Counted from the stretch's first letter, positions 11,473-22,904 are shown. The stretch is DNA of 64,000 bases from Miscanthus floridulus (GCF_019320115.1 NC_089591.1:16656502-16720501), one strand, 5' to 3'. Notes: generated by a model from the sequence alone, not told the origin. Numbers and translations: made by a program.

Positions 11473-14400
11473 TCATGCCTTGTAGTGCTCCGCACTCAAG
11501 TCACCCCATCTTACGTTGTGCTTCGCAGCAAGATAGTGGGCGCCGACAGGTCCACGGCTTCCATAAGGGTAGAGCTCAGGAGCTATCCGCTTCTCTTCCA
11601 ACTCCTTCAGGAGGGGTGTGAAGAGTGACCATGCAGCATCCAACTCATCCGAGCGGATGAAAAGTCTGCGCTCTCCTTCGATGGCATCAAGCAAGAGTCT
11701 CTCATAAGCATCCGGTATCTCCTTTGAGTACCTAAGACATGGCATACAACGTTTAATAAGCAACATTAGGGTACTATAACAAGAAAGTAAGCACTTCTCA
11801 CAAGGAGTGACGAATACAATACAAGCATGGATTGATGTCTCAAGCAAATATATCATGTCTGCAGCAAGGTTTGTGAAACCACAAGAAAGCCTGCAAACCA
11901 GAGGGAAGCCCTACTAGTTTTCTTTTCAGAAAGGGGTCCAATTTCAACCCCTAATATGCTGAAACTTGTACATGTTACACAAATAGGTACTAGATCGTTT
12001 CTAATAGAATTGCCAAGCATAATTGAAAATTTTTAAAAAGACACAAAAATTAAAACCACCAAATAGAGGGAGAGGGAGACAACCAACATAGCATGCACAT
12101 AACTCATAGCTATTATTCATAAACCACAAAAGCATACTAAAAATGGAAAGCATCACCCAAATACATTCCAAAAAAACAGCAAGGAGCAACCATGGAATAG
12201 ACTGAAAAAAAGGAGAGAACTGGACTGAAAAAGGCAGTGAGAGAACTAGACTGGAAACTGGAGTGAATGAGGTACTGAAATAAATCAGAGGAAAATAACT
12301 GACACTAGAGTAACAATTGTGTCATATTCGTTATTGTGCAGATGTGAATAGAGAATTACTTTGGGTATACTATAAAATAGTAATCCAGGTTTACAAATGT
12401 AATTACTGCTAAATTAAGCTTACCTTGCTGCATAATGGAGATTCAAGTTACTCCTATCCAGTCGCATACCGAGACCAGGAATCTTGTTGTTAATCTTTAG
12501 GTAAATAGCTTCATCCGGTTGCACACGTATGACAAGCTCATTAGTGGCCCTATCAAGATCTGTGCCAAAACTCCCCTTGTAGAGATTTCCAGGAACATGT
12601 CGGAACTGTACCCTAATCTCAGCTCTGCAATTTGTTCATTTTCCATGTAAGAATATTTGGCATGCACAGTATCACAACATAAGAGCCCCCCCCCCCCCCC
12701 CTTCATTTGACATGAAAAAAGAAGAGATTTATGAAGCAATTTTGTGTTGGAGCTAGAAATATTATATTAGGAAATATGATCCATCTTGCTTAATGTTTTC
12801 ATCTCAGAATTAAGGCAGACGTGTTTATATGCATGTATACACCTGCTTTACCAAGTAAAAAAGAAGATTCTGGCATCATATGTTAAGGTAAATACATGAA
12901 ACATACCGTTTTGTGTGCAAAGCTTTACCAGCTTTCATAAGAAAGGGAACTCCATCCCATCTGGCATTATTTATGAAAACTGCCGCAGCAGCAAACGTTG
13001 GAGTCACACTATCCTTGGGCACTGTCTTATCATCAGTATACCCAGGGTATGTAGTACCACCTTTTGTGTGGCTTTTATACTGTCCTATGACCACATCTTC
13101 CAGCTGCAATGGCTTCATGGAACGAAGAACTTTAACCTGGCAGAAAATAAGAACACAGCCCTTGAATGATGACATAAGCATATAAATGCATGGTTAACAC
13201 ATGAGAATAACATAGACAATAAGATCAGTATATTCTGCTTGAATTATAGTCAAAAGTCATTTTGAATGAAAGAAATAAAGAGTCCCTGCCTGCCTAGCTA
13301 GTTCTCTCTATTTGCATGCCCATAACAGCTATTTTAAGTTCAGAACTGCATTTCTTAAGTACAATAACTATGTGATGTTCCATGCCTACGGTTGTTGTGG
13401 GAGCATGGCGCAAACCTTCTCATTTCTTATATCCTCTGCTTCCAAACTAATAGGAGTTTCCATTGCAAATAAGGCTAGTATCTGAAGGAGATGATTCTGC
13501 ATTATGTCTCGAATAATGCCGTAGCCATCAAAGTATCTGCAAATTAAAACAATAAAATAAGATACAATCATATGCAACTACCACAGTTCAATTAAATAAC
13601 CATCAACATCATACCCTCCACGTCCTTCAGTACCAAAGTCTTCTGAGAATATAAGTTGCACATTTCTTATATATTGTCTTGACCAGAGTGGCTCAAAAAC
13701 GAGATTCGAGAAGCGAAGGACAGACAAATTCTCCACCAGTTCTTTTCCCAAGTAATGGTCAATCCTGTATAAAAAGGAACATAAAATTCATAAGCTTTTC
13801 ACAAGCAATTAACAGTTTTCAAATTCCCTGTTTTCTTTTCCTTTGGCATGTTTCTTTGATATTTGCAGAGAATTGGGATGGTAACAAAATGCCATGTCTA
13901 TACCAGAAAATATGTTACAAATCCATGAGATGCTTCACCTGAAAATTTGGTCCTCTACAAGGTACTGCTTCAGACCTCTTGTTAACGCAGCAGAGGATTC
14001 TGAGTCTCGGCCGAAGGGCTTCTCAACAATTACTCTTGTCCAACCATTCACCGAAGATGCTGATTTGCTTGCACATTTTACAACATCCAAGAATATATTA
14101 GGAGGTATTGACAAGTAGAAAAGGCGGTTAGAAACTCTGGAACCCTGCAGCAACAGAACAAGGATTTAGTCAGAATGTCAGATCACAATTATATATATAT
14201 CCTTTTTAATGGGAACAGATTTTGAAACATAAAAAAAATTATGCGCAGAATAAAGGAACAACAGAAACCGTCTCTTTCACAAGATAGGGCGGCTCTCAGG
14301 TGGCTGCAGTTTCAGGTGGGGGAGGTGAGTTGGCATCCCGATGGTCAGCTTGGTAGATAGGTCACTAGAATAGGGCTATAGCCACTAGGTCTTATGATTT

Positions 14401-16911
14401 CTGCTGGAATCATGACGATGGTGATGGTTTCATGCAGGCATTGTTGCTCCTGGTTTACTCTGGTGACAGCGCCTTCTTCAGCAGATGTACGCTTATCTAA
14501 CCCTATTGCCATGGGGTTGGATGTTCATCATCCCCTTATGTGGGTACGTGTTGATCCATCTTCTGGGCCTCTTGCTGTGTTGGATCCATAGTTGGAGGCA
14601 TCAGATTTGCTCTCCTCCTACTCCAGCAAAATTGGTGACCGATGTTCCTTCAGAGATCTATATGCACTCCTGAGGTGGTTCAAGGCATTGGCTCTTGTAG
14701 TCACCCAAGTATTGGAGCTTCTTTGCTGTATTGGGCAGGAGATTTCATTTCTGGCTTTCTGTAATCTTCTCTGACGAGCATCACCAAGCCAGTCTATCAT
14801 GTGGCCAAATTGTCCAGAGAAGACGATGTGGTAATGGAGGTCCTGGTGTATTATTCAATGTAATTTTTGTCTCTATTAGGGACCTTCTTGTATTTATAGG
14901 ATGTAAGCTTCCTTACAATTAATATAATCCAAACATTTTTCCAAATAAAGAATTTTTTTTTTGCAGTTACCTTTTTAAGAGACAGGGTTTTTTCAATTAT
15001 GCTCTGTAAATTCTATGTGCCATAAGTTTACCGGTACAGGCGTCCCCTCAAGGAATGCACACTTTTTTATGGATAAGGATGGATTTTGAAACATAAAAAT
15101 TTGTATATTGTATTAGCTTCTTTAACAGAAAGGATTTTTCTATCATTCTCTGTAAATTCGATGTGCCATAAGTTTACTGGTACAGACATTCCCTCAAAGA
15201 ATGTACATGCACATTAAAGAGGCTACAAATTAAGTAAGATGGAAACAAACAAGAAACCACATTTTTTGGCAACACCATTTTGAGAGAATGAGACGCCATC
15301 AGAAAATGAAATGTAAATGAACAAGGAGTCAAGGATGATCAACAAATAAGGATTAAAGGATACTTAATTCAATGCAAAATGCATGCAAACGATTAGAAGC
15401 AGGGCAATCTTAAGCTTAACAAATAAAACCAATGGTGGATTTGCAATTTGACTTGAAGAGAAAAATGCACAAACCTCATGTTGCTTTAGCTTCTTGTCTA
15501 GATCTAGGAAATGCTCTTCTGAATCATATTGGCCTGAATGATAGAAGCATCTTTTGAGGAACTCTTCCATTTTCTCACTGCAGTTTTCCCTGGAAAGAGA
15601 CAACAAGGTACGAGGACCACTGAGCAAAGTGCATTCACATTTAAAGAAAACTTCATTTTCTAAAGAATAGTCATAAGGTTGCAAATCTTCTCCAGTACCT
15701 TTTATCAATTCTGCAAGTCAGCGTTTTGCTAACCATGTTCCTCAGTTCAGCATCTGTCATCTTGCTCCGTGCATAGCCAAAGATGGTGAAATGCTAGAGG
15801 ACAAAATACTGTAATTTAGATTTAACAAAAATAGGTGCAAATGTTATCATAAGATGGAGATATATATACACATGCCTTGGGAAGGCAATCTTCATAGTAG
15901 AGAGCAAAAAGGGCAGGAAATATCTTCTTCTTGGCAAGGTCACCAGATGCTCCAACTACTGTGATGCTAACAGTAGAATCATCATTCTTGCATAGAGCGC
16001 TCAAGTCTTCAAAATCATCCAGAGTGATTTCTGAAGGAGAGCCATTTTCCACCTTTGGTGAGGTAGGAGGTGTGACAACATGCTTCACATCAGCGTCCAT
16101 GGGAGCTTTCGCTGATGATTAGAGACAATGGTCAGATGAAAAAGCATGTATGATAATGCATGATCATATGAAACATTCACTATGCAACAGACATTTTAGA
16201 TGGCAATCAAAGTGCCCTGAACCATGAAACAGGGTACAATTTGTTACTATTACTATGAGCTTTAGAATTGTTTATCGTCTTTGTTTGTGGCTCTTGTTGG
16301 GTTTCATCTGTAGCCCAACCCAAATATATGGCCTCGTCGTTGCTGTTAAAATAAACTAAATTTCTACTCTGGGTTGTGGTAACTGTAAACAGAGAAAGCA
16401 TGCATGCTATCAGAGTGATGCAGTGGAGCTTGACAGTGCATAGATTGAAAAGGAATTAGCACCAATTCAATCATAAAAGGGCATTCCCATACTTGTGAAT
16501 CTAAAATTTGAAAAGACAAATGTAAACACGAGACAACTTCCGTACACGAAAACAGAACATTGGCATATCATCCGTGTCAGTTGGCTTTATCAGCTGGTTA
16601 CTCTCTACAAGCAAGCAGTTCGTACAGAACTTATTTGGTCTGAGCTATAATATGACATCCATTCCTGAGTCCTGACCCAACAGAATTCGAGGGGCAGAAC
16701 GAACTAAGCGAGCGTACAAAAGAGGAGACCCACCTCCCTGCGGGGCGACGGCATGGATGCGCCAACACGCGGCGGCGGCAGCGGCGGACCTCCCGAAGCC
16801 GCCGCATCTGGCGAAGGAGACCGCGGCCGCCGTGGCCAACGGCTGCGCCGCGGCGCGTCGGGCGGAGGCGGCGCCGGCAGCCGCGGGGCACCTCATGCAG
16901 GAGAGCGCCAT
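11473..16911 (-). CDS. G6PDH: Glucose-6-phosphate 1-dehydrogenase, plastid type (10 exons)
   Basis: Oxidises glucose 6-phosphate with NADP+ to 6-phosphogluconolactone, the first step of the oxidative pentose phosphate pathway. Exons by conserved blocks and phase: 16911-16734, 16111-15876, 15793-15699, 15589-15475, 14144-13939, 13764-13615, 13536-13416, 13136-12907, 12624-12424, 11731-11473; total 1791 bases, 596 residues, no internal stop. Exon 1 (start MALSCMRCP) is rich in Ala, Arg and Ser with few acids, as in a transit peptide. Exon 2 has the NADP fold [12 protein letters not shown]; exons 5-6 join in the substrate motif RIDHYLGK; exon 7-8 gives NEKVKVLRS. Cysteines in TCRIDKRENC (exons 3-4) match the regulatory disulfide pair of plastid isoforms. 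Introns are GT-AG except intron 2. The ATG has G at +4. P1 versus P2 class is not decided. Confidence 0.93.
12686..12701. repeat. Run of 16 C (G on the gene strand) in G6PDH intron 8
   Basis: An uninterrupted C homopolymer lies about 60 bases upstream of exon 9 in the transcribed direction, next to the branch-point and acceptor area. Length may be inexact because of sequencing error. Confidence 0.8.
14145..15474 (-). other. G6PDH intron 4 (1330 bp) with internal duplication
   Basis: This is the longest intron. It holds two related blocks around 15003-15050 and 15143-15195 (ctgtaaattc, gatgtgccataagtttac, then ggtacag), and a gattttgaaacataaaaa block at about 14218 and 15081. A roughly 0.65-kb GC-richer segment at 14280-14930 between these blocks has a different composition and may be an old insertion. 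Open frames inside it are short and unrecognised. Confidence 0.55.
15794..15875 (-). other. G6PDH intron 2 with GC donor
   Basis: The minus strand reads CCCAAG then GCATGTGT at the donor and CTCTAG then CATTTCACC at the acceptor. Only this cut keeps the conserved [14 protein letters not shown] junction in frame. The nearby GT (AAGGCAT then GTGTAT) shifts the frame with either possible acceptor. Intron length 82 bases. Confidence 0.7.
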
Positions 16912-17302
16912 GGGATCGGACTGCCTCAGTGGGTCTCGCGCGCGGCTTCCGCCTTGGAGGAGACGAGTAGGGAGGGGATGGACAGCTGGATACGGCGCGG
17001 GTCGGGGTTTTATCGGGGGTATCGAAGAGGGGACGAGCGGGCTGAGGAAGAGAGGCGGCCGGGGCTCTTGAGATCACCGAGGGGCAGCCAGCCGCGGGCA
17101 GGGACGGGCTGCGCGAAATAAAAATGCGAGGATGCCTTCTGCCGCTCCGTTGGCTGCTGCTCGGCCGCTCGGGTCAAAAACGCAAGAGCTGTGCCTGTGC
17201 GCCCTTTTCGCCTCTTGGCGGCTACCGTGGGAGCACCAGGGTGGCGTGGTGGGCCCCCGGCCGGGAGTGCTGTTTGGTTTTTTTTTTTCCGTCTCTCATC
17301 TA
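16912..17302 (-). promoter_or_regulatory. G6PDH 5' UTR and proximal promoter region
   Basis: This is the GC-rich, CpG-rich stretch just upstream of the start codon. Minus-strand CT-rich blocks near 17020-17060 look like a leader. A weak AT-rich element (ATTTTTATTTCG, near 17116-17127) could serve as a TATA-like site, but no canonical TATA box was found. The transcription start is not determinable from sequence. Confidence 0.45.
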
Positions 17303-17545
17303 GGGCCCCGCTTAGTTTCACCCAAAAGCCAAAAATTTTTGCATAGTAACTATCACATCGAATCTTGCGGCACATGCATGAAGTACTAAATGTAGACGAA
17401 AAAAAAACTAATTACACAGTTAGTCGAGAAATCGTGAGACGAATCTTTTAAGCCTAAATAGTTCATAATTGGACAATTTTTGCCAAATACAAACGAAAGT
17501 GCTACAGTAGCCAAAAGCCAAAAATTTTCGGAACTAAACACACCC
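17303..17545. mobile_element. MITE, 243 bp, upstream of G6PDH
   Basis: The left end reads gggccccgcttagttt and the right end, inverted, reads gggtgtgtttagttcc. These are imperfect terminal inverted repeats of a type common in grass genomes (a gttTAGTTc core). TA flanks both ends. The interior is AT-rich and non-coding, with ccaaaagccaaaaatttt near each end. The superfamily is not assigned. Confidence 0.65.
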
Positions 17546-18703
17546 TAGGTACAACTGCACTATCTGTTCATGAACATATATACACACTAACACCACACCA
17601 CACCACACACACTCACACACACGTACACAAACAGATCCTACAACTACCCCTAGATTCCAAGTTCACGTCCTTGAGGAGATCACCGAAACCGTCCAAGACT
17701 CTATAGGCGACGGATGCGCCGCAATCCCACTATAGTTCCACGTGAGAGAGGCACTGTTGAAAATAGGAAAAAACCCTGGTGAAAAATCGTGGCTCGAGCT
17801 CCACGACCGGCCGCTGCACCACCGGCAGCGTTGCCACTCGAGCTACGGCTCGTTCCGCTGTTTGGGTTTCTGGTAGCGTACTCGTGAGCTTTGTTCAACA
17901 AGGAAAGCCACGGCTCATTGACGTAGCTGCTACCTCCGTTTCAAGATATTCAACACTTCAAACTTTCGTTTTCAAAAAAAAATACACTTCAATCTTTATA
18001 AAAGTTTATGTTCTCATCACAAAATTTTGACACAAATAATGTTTCCAGAGTACATTTTGATGAAAAATCTATCGATTCTACTATTTAACCTTTTGTAGTA
18101 TAATTTAATGTCTTAGAATCAAGTCGAATTGTGGATCCAACGCCACCTGGCACCAACCATGCCTTGCTCAACATGTCAAATGGAAAAAAAAATATATAAG
18201 AGCAGAATAAGAGCTTAGTGATAGCAATTAGATCAAATATACCGTGGCAACATATCCAACTCTATGCAACTTAAAGAATTTGTCTCCTTGATTTGAATTC
18301 AAGACAAACACCTATAGCGGGGACCATGGAGCCCATCAAATGGCTCCTTCAATTGGATAGTCATTACACTTGGTGGAATATTAGGAAAGAGAGTGAAAGA
18401 GCATAGAGTTCAAACAAGGTGCATGTTGCTTTTGTAGTTATCCTTATTCAAGTAGGGATGGAAATAGATAGTTGAACATCCAAATCCAAATCCAAATCCG
18501 CTAAAACTTATAATATGGATATCTCTATTCAAATTCATTTCTAGTATGTATACTAAATGGATGCATCCAAATCTATTTTTCATTATTTTTCTATATCCAA
18601 TTATAGAACCATATTCGAGAAACTAGATGGATATCCAATGCCATCCATATGTGTGAAGAATATAATACTAGGTGAAACTCCGTAAAAGTTATTTCTATGA
18701 CTA
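17546..18703. other. Non-coding region including a CA-rich microsatellite
   Basis: A CACAC/ACCAC-rich tract lies at about 17582-17630. 17930-18120 is AT-rich and starts with tacctccgtttca, resembling one end of a Stowaway-like MITE, but no partner end was found. 18480-18620 is AT-rich with aaatcc repeats. No gene was recognised. Confidence 0.45.
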
Positions 18704-19105
18704 ATGACTAATCATATCGATTGTGGAATATTCCTTCACATGGAGGATGCTTTGGAGCCTAGCAAGTCAACCCATTGTAGCTCACAAAGCCAAACTCCTC
18801 TGAACCGTGGATTCCAATTGGAATCAATGGTGGAGATTGCTCCTCAGAAGATAGGAGAGAATAGAAAACCCTACCCTCCTTTTGTGTCAGTAGTTGCTAC
18901 ACTTGGAGAGAGTGAGAGAGTGCCAAACATAACACAACATGAGAGAAGAGAAGAAGAAAAAGGAGAAGGAAATCTATGCAAATTTAGTGGCTCTGGACTA
19001 GTCATCTTCGTGCTTGTGATCAGAGGATCAAATAAATATGATTGCATTGGCTCCAAACTTGGTGAGCTCATTCTACACTTAGATTTCTTCGATTTTGTTT
19101 ATTAG
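18704..19105 (+). CDS. Unrecognised 133-residue ORF, doubtful
   Basis: The frame opens with ATG and runs 133 codons. The product has a hydrophilic, Glu/Arg-rich middle and a hydrophobic C-terminal stretch (GLVIFVLVI). No family is recognised. It sits between the MITE region and the 5' LTR of element A, in sequence that otherwise looks non-coding. It could be a piece of an older retroelement leader into which A inserted, or chance. Confidence 0.15.
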   Translation: MTNHIDCGIFLHMEDALEPSKSTHCSSQSQTPLNRGFQLESMVEIAPQKIGENRKPYPPFVSVVATLGESERVPNITQHERREEEKGEGNLCKFSGSGLVIFVLVIRGSNKYDCIGSKLGELILHLDFFDFVY

Positions 19106-19311
19106 TTGGTTTGAAGATTGGTTGAGTAGAGCACATGATTTGAGAGGTATTTTTTCAGTTCGAGTTACTGCAGTTTTAGGACAATGCAATTTTGGTAGAT
19201 GATTGATTTGGGTGGTGCAATGGTGCCCGATTGAGCTAAAACTTTGCAAGTGTTAGGACTCGTGGATCTATATGCCTACCAAACTTTGTTTATATTGGAG
19301 TTGTAGTTTAT
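19106..19311. other. Left flank of element A, unassigned
   Basis: Non-coding sequence directly before the A LTR. The five bases before the LTR are tttat; the matching duplicate would lie beyond this window. Confidence 0.35.
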
Positions 19312-20434
19312 TGATGAGGACATAAGTGGCTCAAATATGACCATGTTAACCACTTCAAAACTAAAGGTGAAACCATTCTATATGAGGTTTATATTTATTA
19401 GATTCTATGAATTGATGCAGCACCTCGAAGTTTGTACATTTTTCTTTTTTAGAATTACTTACATGGATCAAGAGAAGGTTAGATTGCATATGGAAAGCAT
19501 GGAAGGTTAATGAAGTTGATTGGCGACCAATTCCAAGTATTCCTAATGTCCTCCGCCAAACCACCACATCACTTTTGGCTCAAGGAAAGAAAGAGTCAAG
19601 TCCAACACGTTCTGGAAGTTCAGTTTGGACAATCGAATTGTCCCAACTTGCAACAGTCGCCACGGCTTCATACGAATGCATTTGGGACGCAATTGTTGTT
19701 TTACTCAGAAGACTTTTTCTAGCCACAAGTGTTGCGACACCTATTTTTTGGAAAACGGGCCAGCACCAACTTGTGACAGCCACCACGACTTCATACAGAG
19801 TCCGATTGGGATGTTCAAGTACTTGGTGGAAAGATAATGAATTCTACTTTCCAATGGATTCAACCTCACCCTTATATCATCTCAGAGTTAGGCTGAAATG
19901 GTCGTTTTACACTAAAGACCTTTTCTGTCTATAGATGTTGCGACACCTATCTTTGGCCAATGGGCTGTGTACCATGTTGGCTCCATTAGGGGCGCGTCCT
20001 ATGGTTGGAGAATGACCCCAGCACCCCTTTGGTCATCCTCCCATCTACTTATGTGATTCTAGAGCCACCACGAACAGATTGGGTTTTGTTTTGATGTAAG
20101 TTTAGCTCCTACTACTTGTAGACATATGTGTTGGCAAGACCATCCGTTCTACTAGATTCGGATATCCCACCTTATTGTGATTCAGATATGAACCTTCGTA
20201 ATATCTTATTTGGCAATTGAGTGCTTGTCTACTTGTTCTTTGATTGCTTGCAGGAACAACCCTAGTGGTTTGGTTGGTCGTGTATCTACAAGATCATGAC
20301 AACCGTAGGAGTTGGTGTATCGATTGCTAAGGTGCAGGGTCCTTGGACAGTTATAATTGGGTCATGAACATCTCTCTAGTCAAATCAAAGTTATCCATCT
20401 CCACCAAAAGATCGGGACACCCTTACCCTTATGA
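19312..20434 (+). repeat. A 5' LTR
   Basis: It begins TGATGAGG and ends just before the PBS; the exact end is uncertain because the last bases (cttatgaag) do not show a clean CA. It contains two diverged copies of a block reading caacttg...cagycrccacgrcttcata near 19648 and 19768. Open frames inside it are short and not gene-like. Confidence 0.7.
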
Positions 20435-20436
20435 AG

Positions 20437-20449
20437 TGGTATTCAGAGC
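20437..20449 (+). other. A primer-binding site
   Basis: tggtattcagagc is the usual initiator-tRNA-Met complementary site (tggtatcagagc) with one inserted T. It lies directly after the 5' LTR. Confidence 0.7.
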
Positions 20450-21454
20450 AAGGTTTGATCGATGAGAGATTTCAGTTTGATATTATTTTCCTATAGTCCA
20501 GAAAAAGCCAAAAAAATAGTAGATCAATTTTCCATAATCCCAAATACCATTTGAGCCTTTTACTAGTACCGCTTAGATCAGGCTTGTTGAGTTCGGTTTA
20601 CATTGGTTGAGTAGAGTTGCTGGCCTTAGTGTTACTCTTTTAGAGTTTTGAGTTCTTGTCACGTTTTGGTCACTATCAATCATATACATCTCCGCTGCCA
20701 TCTCCACCACCATATACATATCCACATCTCCATTGCAATCATTACTATCATATACATCTTCGTTGCACCATATCCATCCACGCTATTTTTTTACACCAAC
20801 AAATTCTGATTTGGGCACATAAAGAAAATCTGAGTTGCTAGTTGTATTCTTGTTACCCCTAAAAAAGATAAATACATTGCAAGTTGCTTTTCTAAAATCT
20901 AATTTGTCAAGATTTAGATTTGTTCTAGTTGTGCAAAGTGAAAGAAAAGAAGAGGAAGAAAAATCAGAAAGAAAAGAAAAGAAAAACAAAGAGAAAGAGA
21001 AAAGAAAGAAAAGAAGAGAGGAGGAAAAGGAAGGGGAGTGTTTTCTTGCTGTTCATGTGCCTTGTTTCCTGCTGTACCATGACTTAGTTTATGTCTAGAC
21101 CTGTGTCTCTAGTACGGTCTAGCCTAGGACCAGCATGGTACCACCATAGAACAATTTCTTAACTTGTTTTTGTGACTAATGTGGTGCTAGTACTTTCTTA
21201 TACATTATTTTCAGTCCTCCTAGCTACAGCTCCACATGTCTAACTATAGCTTGACAGGTGTTGTTGCTGCGGCACCGATACACTTTTTTCTAGGGTTTTT
21301 GACTTGTTGGTTGCTGTCGCTTCCTGTTTGGCTTGGTGAGAACTTGTAAGAGCTTGTTTGAACAAGTTCAGAATGAGATAATTACAACAACCACATCCTA
21401 GTCATTGATAGGAGCATAAATATTATTGCGTATGTTTCTTGTTTTCTTCTAATC
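20450..21454 (+). other. A untranslated leader
   Basis: About 1 kb between PBS and gag. It includes a purine-rich AG tract at 20935-21035 and CA/TC-rich stretches around 20680-20780. Frames through the AG tract encode only low-complexity Lys/Glu runs. No gene was recognised. Confidence 0.55.
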
Positions 21455-21987
21455 ATGGCAGGAATCCACATGGAAACAGGAGATGATCAGGTTGCACATT
21501 CTCATCACTTTGCTAAAGGTATGGCAAGAGATAATAAACATGCTACTCATGTGGTATGTGATGTTTTGCTTGATAGAATAAAATCTGCACTACCTAATTT
21601 TGAAGGAAAGTATGATCCTCATGCATATATTGAATGGGAGCTAAACGTAGACAATCAATTTAAAAAGTATGATCTATCCAAAAAACAAAAGATTAGAGTT
21701 GCTTCAAATGTTCTTATCAAGTATGCTTTAACTGAATGGAAACACCTATGTAGATTTGGTAAAGCTCCTCAATCATGAAAGATGTGAAAAGACATTTTAG
21801 ATATGTGTTTGTTCCTGAGTATTATTCTAAAATTTTGTTTCAAGAATTGCAATCCATAATACAAGAAAACAAAACCGTAGTAAAATACTTGGATTCACTA
21901 AAATTAGGTTTGCTACATTCTGGATTAGAAGAAAAAGATAAACTTTTGGAACATAGACTTCTACAAGGTCTTAATGTGGAAATTTAG
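21455..21987 (+). pseudogene. A gag (two frames)
   Basis: Frame 21455-21778 gives an N-terminal part with LPNFEGKYDPHAYIEWELNV, the start of the retrotransposon gag domain of Ty3/gypsy elements. It stops with TGA at 21776-21778, and the next frame starts at an overlapping ATG (21775) and runs to 21987, giving EYYSKILFQELQSIIQENKTVVKYLDSLK and LLQGLNVEI. Together they cover a usual gag core. Either one base was gained or lost at about 21775, or the second frame is translated by reinitiation at the overlapping start. Gag forms the particle that packages element RNA. Confidence 0.7.
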
Positions 21988-22026
21988 AATATTCTTGTTG
22001 ATAAACATTATAACTCTTTTGATGAG

Positions 22027-22692
22027 TTGTTTGATCTTTCTTGTGATTCTGAAATAAAGGTGAACAAGGATCTAACAAATACTATAAAAGCACGTGTCCT
22101 TCCTATTACTAACAATTTGCAGCAAGTAGAAGACAATATACAAATGGCGAGCGGACAATTTGAGATACTAGTTGAAACATTTAAAGAGAAAGTATATCTT
22201 GCTGCACCTACACCATTTGAGAAGAGCATCAAAGGTAAGTCAGATAGTTGTAACATACATCAAGGTGAGCATGCTTTAGTTGAACTGCATTTGTCCACTA
22301 ATCTTGCTATCATAGAGCAATCAATTGTGGAACTAGTTACTGATTTTCCTTTATCATGCTTTGATAAGCTTAATATTTCTTGTGACAAAGAAGAGTTGTG
22401 GGATAATGCATCACTTATATCCATACCACAACTCGTGAACAAAGCAAAAAAATCTGAATCAATGAGTGCTGAATTCAAGCATGATGTTCATATTGTAAAT
22501 GAAAATGAAAAAGCACAATTGTTGTCATCATTACATACAATGGGATACATTGAATTGGATGATGTTTGTGAACTTAGTTGTTTAGAGAATAATATGTTTG
22601 CTGAATTTGAATTGCCATGTTCTTGTAATGTTAGTTTTCATGCTATTGGCAAATATAATTGTAAAGAGGAGTATATGGTACGCCGAATTTAG
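22027..22692 (+). CDS. A second ORF, 221 residues, unknown function
   Basis: This ORF follows gag after a 39-base gap, in the position where other elements carry nucleocapsid and pol. It is acidic with several Cys (SCFDKLNISCDKEELW, CELSCLENN, LPCSCNVSF) but no CCHC knuckle, no D-S/T-G protease site and no RT motif. No family is recognised. It may be the remainder of a long gag C-terminus or sequence taken up by the element. The frame has stayed open for 221 codons while gag is broken, which is notable. Confidence 0.5.
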   Translation: MFDLSCDSEIKVNKDLTNTIKARVLPITNNLQQVEDNIQMASGQFEILVETFKEKVYLAAPTPFEKSIKGKSDSCNIHQGEHALVELHLSTNLAIIEQSIVELVTDFPLSCFDKLNISCDKEELWDNASLISIPQLVNKAKKSESMSAEFKHDVHIVNENEKAQLLSSLHTMGYIELDDVCELSCLENNMFAEFELPCSCNVSFHAIGKYNCKEEYMVRRI

Positions 22693-22891
22693 ATTTGTTC
22701 AAATGTGAAATCTCCTTTCATTATGCAAAAATATGATCATCTAGAGTTATCCAATAGCTATAATCATGCCATTTTGAGTTCCCCTAGTTTTATTATAAAG
22801 AAATAGGATAAGTCACAAGAAGGGGAGCAAGGTAGGCTATTACCTACAACATGTCCACCAAGAATGGTCAAACCGAGGACGGTTTGCTATC

Positions 22892-22904
22892 AAGAAGGGG
22901 AGAA
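22892..22904 (+). other. A polypurine tract
   Basis: aagaaggggagaa lies immediately before the TG of the 3' LTR, the usual position of the plus-strand primer. Confidence 0.75.

Noticed and set aside
14394..14922. Several overlapping ORFs in G6PDH intron 4
   Set aside because: Short, in conflicting frames, without recognisable domains; intronic.
11473..16911. G6PDH as a pseudogene or processed copy
   Set aside because: All ten exons keep phase, catalytic motifs and splice sites, and introns are present.
16753..17121. 122-residue plus-strand ORF opposite G6PDH exon 1
   Set aside because: Antisense shadow of the GC-rich transit-peptide exon and leader; Gly/Arg-rich with no family.
17930..18120. 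Stowaway MITE
   Set aside because: Only one end resembles the Stowaway consensus; no matching inverted end or TA duplication was found.
20835..21098. Lys/Glu-rich ORF in the A leader
   Set aside because: Product of an AG-rich purine tract; low complexity.
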